NCBI GenBank assembly: GCA_016202525.1
Contig: JACQOM010000027.1
Location: 1-11,989, forward strand
Length of the DNA: 11,989 nucleotides
Source of the DNA: Chloroflexota bacterium
GTDB lineage: Bacteria > Chloroflexota > Dehalococcoidia > Dehalococcoidales > UBA2162
Direction of reading: 5' to 3'
Shown: positions 7,160 through 11,989 of the stretch, in pieces
How the letters are laid out: each line of letters starts with the position of its first letter
How positions within the stretch are numbered: the stretch's first letter is position 1
Translations under genes and position numbers: made by a program
Notes under the pieces: model-generated
Seen by the model: only the letters and a program-made list of their open reading frames with translations
Databases searched by the model: none
Told to the model about the DNA's origin: nothing

Positions 7160-8188
7160 ATGAAAGCAGCCGTACTATATGGTGAGAACGACCTCCGTTA
7201 TCAGGAGGTGGAGACGCCGCACGCTCTGCCCGGGGAAGTGGTCGTCCAGATAAAAGCCTGCGGAATATGCACCACCGATATCAAGATTCTGTCCGGTGAG
7301 AGCACACCCCGGAATTTACCGACCATTCTGGGACATGAAGTCGCCGGGCTGGTACACGAAGTCGGCGCCGGCGTTAAGGGATTAACCACAGGCCAGAGGG
7401 TTGCCGTGTACCCCATAGCCTCATGCGGAGAATGTTTTTTCTGCCTCAGAGGGCGTCATAGCCTCTGCCTCCATGAATTCGGACTGGCACACGGCGCCGA
7501 CGGAGGTTTCGCTGAATATGTCCGCATTCCCAAAACTCTGGTGAACCTGGGAGGTATCTTGCCTATTAAGAATTCCCTCCCCATGGAGCTGGCGGCCATG
7601 ACCGAACCCCTTAGTTGCTGTCTCAGTGCCTTCCGCTCCGCCGGAGTTTCTAAAGGCGACTGGGTTGCCATCATCGGCGCTGGCCCTATGGGACTGCTCC
7701 ACCTGCTGACGGCTAAAGCAAGGGACACGCGTACTATCGTTATCGACGTCATTACGGAGCGCCTGGATAAAGCGCGCGAGCTGGGAGCAGAGAAGGTCAT
7801 CGATGCCAGCAAGACTGACCCTGTTCAGGCAGTACGTTCCATTACCGGGATTGGCGCCGACCTGGTCATTGCCGCATTGGGGTCGACCGAAGTCATGGAA
7901 AAATATATGCCCATGGTACGTAATGCAGGAACATTCAATATCTTTGGCGGCGCGCCAAAGGGTTCCCGCCTGACCATAGACCCCAGATGGCTGCACTACG
8001 GCGAGATTATACTCACCGGCACCTTCGGGTCTTCACTGCCGGATTTCAAGCAGGCGCTCCGCCTAATCTCCACTGGAAAAGCGCCTGTAGAGAAAATCAT
8101 TTCCCACCGGGTCGGACTGGACAAGCTGCTCGATGCGGTGCAACAGACACGGGAACATAATTTATTGAAGGCGGTCGTCCTCTTCTAA
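7160..8188 (+). CDS. Zinc-dependent medium-chain alcohol/polyol dehydrogenase
   Basis: This 342-residue protein is of normal length for a medium-chain dehydrogenase, close in style to sorbitol and threonine dehydrogenases. The catalytic zinc ligands are likely Cys37 ('CGICTTD'), His59-Glu60 ('LGHEVAG') and perhaps Glu149 ('TEPLSCC'). The structural zinc site is complete: Cys89, Cys92, Cys95 and Cys103 ('CGECFFCLRGRHSLC'). The Rossmann domain has 'GAGPMG' (173-178), and Asp196 ends strand beta-2 ('IVIDV'), which favours NAD(H) over NADP(H). It should interconvert a secondary alcohol and a ketone in a small polar substrate. It starts three bases after the TrpF-like stop without a clear ribosome-binding site, suggesting translational coupling. 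The substrate is unknown; the operon context suggests a sugar-like or aryl-polyol intermediate. Confidence 0.93.
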   Translation: MKAAVLYGENDLRYQEVETPHALPGEVVVQIKACGICTTDIKILSGESTPRNLPTILGHEVAGLVHEVGAGVKGLTTGQRVAVYPIASCGECFFCLRGRHSLCLHEFGLAHGADGGFAEYVRIPKTLVNLGGILPIKNSLPMELAAMTEPLSCCLSAFRSAGVSKGDWVAIIGAGPMGLLHLLTAKARDTRTIVIDVITERLDKARELGAEKVIDASKTDPVQAVRSITGIGADLVIAALGSTEVMEKYMPMVRNAGTFNIFGGAPKGSRLTIDPRWLHYGEIILTGTFGSSLPDFKQALRLISTGKAPVEKIISHRVGLDKLLDAVQQTREHNLLKAVVLF

Positions 8189-8217
8189 CGAGAGCTGGGT
8201 ATAAGGAGACAACTGAA

Positions 8218-9024
8218 ATGACAGTAGGCAAAATAAACCGCATGAACCGCATTTTAAACCCGACCACTGGCAAAGGACTTATTATCGCCGTCGACCATGG
8301 CATGGCACTTGGCCCAACGACAGGCCTGGTCGACATCGCCAAGACTATCCGCACTCTTTCCGCCACCGGCAAAGTAGATGCCTGGTTAATAACTAAAGGA
8401 ATACTGACCACCTGCTTCGAGCCTGACGGCCGGCAGGGCATAATCCTGCGAGCCAGCGGCGCCGCCACCATCGCCGGTGAAGACCTCACAAATGAAGGAC
8501 TGACCACCAGCGTGGACATGGCACTTCGCCTCGGTGCCGATGCCCTGGCTACCACCGCTTTTATCGGCTCGCCCAATGAGCATGAGACATTAATGAATAT
8601 GGCTTACCTGGCTGACGAATGCCACCAGTATGACCTGCCTTTACTCGGTGTGCTGGGTGCAGGTAAGACACTGGAAGATAAAATGCTCGACCCCCAGTAC
8701 CTGGCACTGGGAGCACGCGTCGCCGTCGAGCATGGGGCCGATATGGTCAAGACATACTATACAACCCAGGACTTCAACCGGGTTATCGCAGGCTGTCCGG
8801 TACCGGTGATGATTGCCGGCGGGCCCAAGTGCGATACTGACCTGGACACTCTCAACATGATTAACGGTGCTTTAAAGGGCGGCGCCCGTGGTATTGTCAT
8901 GGGACGCAACATCTGGCAAAGTGACCGCCCGTCAGAGCTTCTGGATATCGTCTGGCGCATGATTCACCAGGGACTGAGCATCGAAGAAGCCGGCGAGGCG
9001 TTGAATACCAGAACAAGGAGATAA
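8218..9024 (+). CDS. Class I aldolase of the DhnA/FbaB/LsrF family (possible ADH synthase-like)
   Basis: This 268-residue TIM-barrel protein opens with 'KGLIIAVDHGMALGPTTGL' (19-37), the Asp-His-Gly signature of archaeal-type class I fructose-bisphosphate aldolases, 2-amino-3,7-dideoxy-D-threo-hept-6-ulosonate (ADH) synthases and LsrF thiolases. Lys178 in 'HGADMVKTYYT' is the likely Schiff-base lysine. 'PVPVMIAGGPKCDTD' (194-208) and 'GARGIVMGRNIWQS' (222-235) form the phosphate-binding end. It should make or break a C-C bond in a sugar phosphate or keto compound. I cannot tell aldolase, ADH synthase and thiolase apart from sequence. AAGGAG (8203-8208) nine bases before the ATG fixes the start. 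It lies 29 bases after the dehydrogenase and four bases before the MptG-like gene. No dehydroquinate synthase II gene is alongside, which would be expected for the archaeal aromatic route. Confidence 0.9.
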   Translation: MTVGKINRMNRILNPTTGKGLIIAVDHGMALGPTTGLVDIAKTIRTLSATGKVDAWLITKGILTTCFEPDGRQGIILRASGAATIAGEDLTNEGLTTSVDMALRLGADALATTAFIGSPNEHETLMNMAYLADECHQYDLPLLGVLGAGKTLEDKMLDPQYLALGARVAVEHGADMVKTYYTTQDFNRVIAGCPVPVMIAGGPKCDTDLDTLNMINGALKGGARGIVMGRNIWQSDRPSELLDIVWRMIHQGLSIEEAGEALNTRTRR

Positions 9025-9028
9025 CGAT

Positions 9029-10015
9029 ATGAATGAAATTAGAATTGCTTTTCCTTCACGTCTGCATCTGGGACTTATCGACCTTAACGGAGAAATCGGG
9101 CGTATCGATGGCGGTACGGGCATTACCCTCGAAGACCCTCAAACCGTGATTTATGCCAAGAAAAGCAGCCGTCTGGAGGTTGAATATCCGCCCGACCCGG
9201 CGGTAGCCAAGCGTGCCTATGAGGGAGCCCAGGCGGTAATAAAACGTTATGACCTACCGCCAGCTAAAATAGTTATCGAAGAACGGCCCTTAGTCCATGT
9301 CGGCCTGGGCAGCGGCACACAACTGATGGTGGGAGTGGCTGAGGTACTCTGCCATCTGGCAGGACACCCGGTAAGCGCGGCTGAGTTAGGCTCGGTAGTG
9401 AACCGCGGCGGCACATCGGGCATCGGAGTTGCCAGCATTCAACATGGAGGGTTCATCCTCGATGGCGGCCATAAATTCCGTGCCGACGGCGTCGCCAACA
9501 GTAAGAGCGTATATACCCCCTCTTCCGCCGTAATGGGTCTGATGCCGCCGCCGGTACTGGCGCACTATGACTTCCCCGACTGGGACATCTTAATCTGCAT
9601 CCCCACCGGTGAACAAACGGCCGGTATCCATGAGGTCCAGATATTTAAAGTCGTTTGTCCCGTGCCGCTGGACGAAGTTAAGACAATCTGCCACCTGATA
9701 CTGCTCAAGATGCTGCCGGCTATCCTGGAACGCGACCTGGAATCATTCGGCTCTGCCCTCGAGGAAACACAAAAACACGGTTTCAAGAAGTTCGAATTTC
9801 GTGCCCAATCACCTAACATCTTACAATGCAAGGGTTTTCTGAAACAGAATGGCGGCATCGGCGTCGGCATGAGCAGTTGGGGAGCAGCCATCTTTGCTTT
9901 CGGTGAAGACCTGTCCGACCTTGAGAAGAAAGCACGCCGCTTTCTGGATAAGAACATGGGCGGCACCTGTTTCATTACTCACGCCAATAACATCGGATTA
10001 AAGGTGCTGGATTAA
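9029..10015 (+). CDS. Beta-ribofuranosylaminobenzene 5'-phosphate synthase-like protein (MptG family, GHMP-kinase fold)
   Basis: This 328-residue protein matches the beta-RFAP synthase pattern along its length: 'FPSRLHLGLIDLNGEIGRID' (8-27) followed by 'GGTGI', 'HVGLGSGTQLMVGVAEVL' (90-107), 'RGGTSGIGVASIQHGGFILD' (126-145), 'FPDWDILICIPTG' (182-194), 'LLKMLPAILERDLESFGSAL' (225-244) and 'GGIGVGMSSWGAAIF' (275-289). Known MptG enzymes join PRPP to 4-aminobenzoate (or 4-hydroxybenzoate) with loss of CO2, giving a C-riboside: the first committed step of tetrahydromethanopterin synthesis. Related enzymes form the C-glycosidic bond of pyrazole C-nucleosides (ForT/PyfQ). The ATG follows AAGGAG (9015-9020) by eight bases, inside the end of the aldolase gene. 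No other methanopterin genes are visible, so the acceptor acid here is unknown. The family call is firm; the exact reaction is inferred. Confidence 0.9.
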   Translation: MNEIRIAFPSRLHLGLIDLNGEIGRIDGGTGITLEDPQTVIYAKKSSRLEVEYPPDPAVAKRAYEGAQAVIKRYDLPPAKIVIEERPLVHVGLGSGTQLMVGVAEVLCHLAGHPVSAAELGSVVNRGGTSGIGVASIQHGGFILDGGHKFRADGVANSKSVYTPSSAVMGLMPPPVLAHYDFPDWDILICIPTGEQTAGIHEVQIFKVVCPVPLDEVKTICHLILLKMLPAILERDLESFGSALEETQKHGFKKFEFRAQSPNILQCKGFLKQNGGIGVGMSSWGAAIFAFGEDLSDLEKKARRFLDKNMGGTCFITHANNIGLKVLD

Positions 10016-10033
10016 TACTACCACCAGACACAA

Positions 10034-10047
10034 TTAATCCCGATTAA
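10034..10047. repeat. Small inverted repeat between the MptG-like and ligase genes
   Basis: TTAATC (10034-10039) and GATTAA (10042-10047) form a 6-bp inverted repeat with a two-base centre. It lies in the 66-base gap that is the only sizeable break inside the operon. It is AT-rich and has no following T-run, so it is not a terminator. It could be an operator half-site pair or chance. Confidence 0.35.
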
Positions 10048-10081
10048 CCGTATGGCCCAATCTGCTTCACGATGAGGGATT

Positions 10082-11731
10082 ATGGCTAAGCCAACACGGT
10101 ACACCCGCCAAGAAATTGACAGACTGGTCAAGAATGGAGTCTGGCAGACTACTATCTCCAGCTTGTGGGATAGAAATGCGGAACAGCACCCCCGGCAAAA
10201 AGCCATCGCCGACCTGAATCAAACATATACCTGGGCAGAGGCAAAGACCTGGATAGACCGGGTGGCCCTCGGCCTTACCAAAATCGGCATCGAGCGTGAC
10301 GAGACGCTGGTAGTCCAGTTGCCGAATAGCGTGGAACTCCATCTGTTACGAGTAGCCTGTGAGAAAGCCGGCGTACTTTGTGTTCCCGTATTGAGCAATA
10401 TGCGGGAAAGTGAGATAAAGTACATCTCGACCTATACCGGTGCAGCGGCACTGGTCATCACCAGAGAGTTCCGTGGTTTCAATTATGTCAACATGACCAA
10501 CAACATCCGTCCTGAGCTACCCGAACTCAGGCATGTGCTTATCGCTGGTAGCGAAGATGACAAAAGTGGAATCCATATCGACAGTATGGCGCAAAAGCCT
10601 CTTGAAAAACACTACAAGCCGGAATATCTGGAACAACGACGCTACCGGCCGGATGAAGTCTCCACAGTCCTCCTCACCAGCGGCACGACCGGTTCCCCGA
10701 AACTGGTCGAGTACCCGGCGGGTGCCGGCACCAACGGCGGCCAGTACTTAGCCGATGCCCTGGGCCTAACTGAAAATGACATCGTCGCCGCTATTTCTCC
10801 CGCTTCACGTGGCCCCAATGTCGCCGTTTATTATTCAGCACCTCAGATAGCCGCCAGCATAGTTATGGTGCCATGGCTCGGTGCCAGCGAAGCTCTGCGG
10901 GCAATCGAACAAAAAAGGGTTACCGTCGCCTGCCTCGTGCCGACCCAACTGGCAATGATGCTGGCAGAAATCGACAAGCAGGCTTATGACTTAAGTTCCG
11001 TGCGCATCTGGTTGTGTGCCGGCTCTCAGTTATCCCCGTCTCTCGCCTCAACCGTAGAGAAAAAAATGGGCGGAGTTGTTATCAGCCAGTACGGTGCCGT
11101 CGACTTCGGCGCCATCACCATTTCCCGACCGGAAGATTCTTTTGCCATCAGGGCATTTACCGTCGGCAAGCCCCGGCTCGGGGTGACGGTAAAAATAACC
11201 GACGATAGCGGTCAGGAGACCGGACAAGGCACAGTAGGTGAAGTGCTGGCAAAAGGACCAAATTCCGCATCGGGATACTACCGGGATGCCAAAGCCACAC
11301 AAGAGACCTGGACTAAAGACGGATGGTTTGCCACCGGAGACCTGGGCAAACTGGATGAGGCTGGAAACCTGACAATCGTCGGCCGCAAGAAGGATGTCAT
11401 CATACGGGGCGGTCAGAACATTTATCCCAGTGAATTGGAGGGCCTGTTGATTACTCACCCGAGTATTCGCAGCGCCGCCATCGTTGCCATGCCGGATAGT
11501 GTGATGGGAGAAAAAGCCTGCGCCTACATTGTACTGAAACAAAAGAAAACGCTAACACTGGAAGATTTAGCCTCATTTCTGAAAAAGAAAAATATCGCCC
11601 CGTTCAAGATACCGGAAAGGATAGAGATAATAGATAAGCTGCCAACAATATCTGACGGGCAGAAAGTAGACAAGATGGAATTAGTTCAAGACCTAATGCT
11701 GAAACTAAAGCCGGAGGAGACCAGACGGTGA
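10082..11731 (+). CDS. AMP-dependent ligase (ANL superfamily), EntE/DhbE-like aryl or acyl acid activating enzyme
   Basis: This 549-residue protein has the full ANL architecture. The adenylate-binding loop is 'TVLLTSGTTGSPK' (195-207). The A5 region is 'ISQYGAVDFG' (334-343). The A7/A8 hinge region has 'GWFATGDLGKLD' (414-425) and 'GRKKDVIIRGGQNIYPSELE' (434-453). The C-terminal lysine motif is 'DGQKVDK' (525-531), with Lys528 the likely catalytic residue. These enzymes activate a carboxylate as acyl-AMP and usually pass it to CoA or a carrier protein. The N-terminal 'RYTRQEIDRLVKNGVW' and the C-terminal 'KVDK' recall 2,3-dihydroxybenzoate-AMP ligases, which would suit an aromatic acid. The segment after the P-loop ('LVEYPAGAGTNGG') lacks the common TH motif. 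The start has GAGGG (10074-10078) at an unusually short three-base spacing. It lies 66 bases after the MptG-like gene and overlaps the next gene by four bases. Confidence 0.93.
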   Translation: MAKPTRYTRQEIDRLVKNGVWQTTISSLWDRNAEQHPRQKAIADLNQTYTWAEAKTWIDRVALGLTKIGIERDETLVVQLPNSVELHLLRVACEKAGVLCVPVLSNMRESEIKYISTYTGAAALVITREFRGFNYVNMTNNIRPELPELRHVLIAGSEDDKSGIHIDSMAQKPLEKHYKPEYLEQRRYRPDEVSTVLLTSGTTGSPKLVEYPAGAGTNGGQYLADALGLTENDIVAAISPASRGPNVAVYYSAPQIAASIVMVPWLGASEALRAIEQKRVTVACLVPTQLAMMLAEIDKQAYDLSSVRIWLCAGSQLSPSLASTVEKKMGGVVISQYGAVDFGAITISRPEDSFAIRAFTVGKPRLGVTVKITDDSGQETGQGTVGEVLAKGPNSASGYYRDAKATQETWTKDGWFATGDLGKLDEAGNLTIVGRKKDVIIRGGQNIYPSELEGLLITHPSIRSAAIVAMPDSVMGEKACAYIVLKQKKTLTLEDLASFLKKKNIAPFKIPERIEIIDKLPTISDGQKVDKMELVQDLMLKLKPEETRR

Positions 11732-11989
11732 AAATAGACATCTTCGCTCATATTCTACCCCCAAAATACAAAGAGGCTCTTTACCGTGCCAATCCACGCG
11801 GCTTTCATTTGCAAAATGTCATCGAGACGCTACCGACACTCTTCAACCTGAAGGACAGATTCCGGATAATGGACAAATTCGAGGGGCTACAGCACGTGGT
11901 AACTTTATCCACACCAGCTATCGAACACTTTACCAACCCCCAGCAGGCGGTAGATTTCGCCAGGATGGCTAATGATGAGATGGCAGAAC
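11728..11989 (+). CDS. Amidohydrolase-2 (ACMSD-like) family protein, 3' end cut by the window
   Basis: A GTG start at 11728 overlaps the ligase stop (GTGA, four bases) and is preceded by GGAGG (11713-11717) at ten bases. The frame stays open to the window edge (87 residues). The N-terminus 'MKIDIFAHILPPKYKEAL' matches the amidohydrolase-2 family, which includes aminocarboxymuconate-semialdehyde decarboxylase, gamma-resorcylate decarboxylase and 4-oxalomesaconate hydratase. The family's first metal motif is normally His-x-His (or Glu-x-His in some decarboxylases); here it reads Phe-Ala-His, so one ligand is missing. Family members decarboxylate or hydrate aromatic and ring-opened acids, which would fit an operon handling aryl acids. 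Only about a quarter of the usual ~300 residues is visible, so the rest of the metal site cannot be checked. Confidence 0.78.
   Translation, partial: MKIDIFAHILPPKYKEALYRANPRGFHLQNVIETLPTLFNLKDRFRIMDKFEGLQHVVTLSTPAIEHFTNPQQAVDFARMANDEMAE

Noticed and set aside
7421..7996. Minus-strand open frame of 191 residues inside the dehydrogenase gene
   Set aside because: It lies wholly opposite a gene with complete zinc and Rossmann motifs, its translation shows no recognisable domain, and no ribosome-binding site was noted.
8097..8576. Minus-strand open frame of 159 residues across the dehydrogenase-aldolase junction
   Set aside because: It spans the well-supported junction and ribosome-binding site of two sense genes, and its translation is repetitive Ala/Arg/Pro/Ser without family features.
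11048..11542. Minus-strand open frame of 164 residues inside the ligase gene
   Set aside because: It is antisense to conserved ANL motifs, is Cys/Ser/Phe-rich without domain character, and is best explained as a shadow of a GC-biased gene.
1..11989. Defence system, mobile element or CRISPR array
   Set aside because: No transposase, integrase, direct-repeat array, attachment-site duplication or nuclease-type gene was seen. The MoxR ATPase belongs to the common envelope-associated set and not to a recognised defence operon.

Overview
The window reads as a gene-dense stretch of bacterial chromosome with moderate GC content, short intergenic gaps, archaeal-flavoured metabolic genes and occasional TTG/GTG starts. 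This mixture suggests an uncultured Chloroflexota (Dehalococcoidia-like) anaerobe. That assignment rests on general protein character, not on a marker gene, and is only moderately secure. No tRNA, rRNA, CRISPR array, insertion sequence, phage gene or convincing intrinsic terminator was seen.

Left part (1-1621): the 3' part of an Lrp/AsnC-type regulator (+) runs from the window edge to 411. It converges, with one base between the stop codons, on a crotonase-family (enoyl-CoA hydratase/isomerase-like) gene on the minus strand. A 261-bp AT-rich divergent intergenic region (1361-1621) follows, with candidate promoters for both directions.

Middle (1622-6355): a canonical three-gene set encodes a MoxR AAA+ ATPase, a membrane-anchored DUF58 protein and a large multi-pass membrane protein with an external transglutaminase-like domain (TgpA/DUF3488 type). 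This set is widespread, and is thought to couple an ATPase chaperone to an envelope-located protease or transglutaminase-like enzyme. The third gene starts at a TTG.

Right part (6385-11989): a near-consensus sigma70 promoter (TTGACA, 18-bp spacer, TAGAAT) precedes a tightly packed run of six same-strand genes. They are a TrpF-like phosphoribosylanthranilate isomerase, a zinc-dependent medium-chain dehydrogenase, a DhnA/LsrF-type class I aldolase, a homologue of beta-ribofuranosylaminobenzene 5'-phosphate synthase (MptG, the first committed enzyme of methanopterin synthesis), an EntE-like aryl/acyl-AMP ligase, and the 5' end of an amidohydrolase-2 (ACMSD-like) protein with an altered metal motif. 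No other methanopterin, tryptophan or shikimate gene is present.

The combination of a PRPP-using C-riboside synthase, a phosphoribosyl isomerase, an aldolase, an oxidoreductase and an aryl-acid ligase is the most interesting part of the window. Working hypothesis: the operon makes an aryl-riboside (methanopterin-like cofactor or C-nucleoside-like) compound by a route I do not recognise. The family assignments are well supported; the joint pathway is inference.
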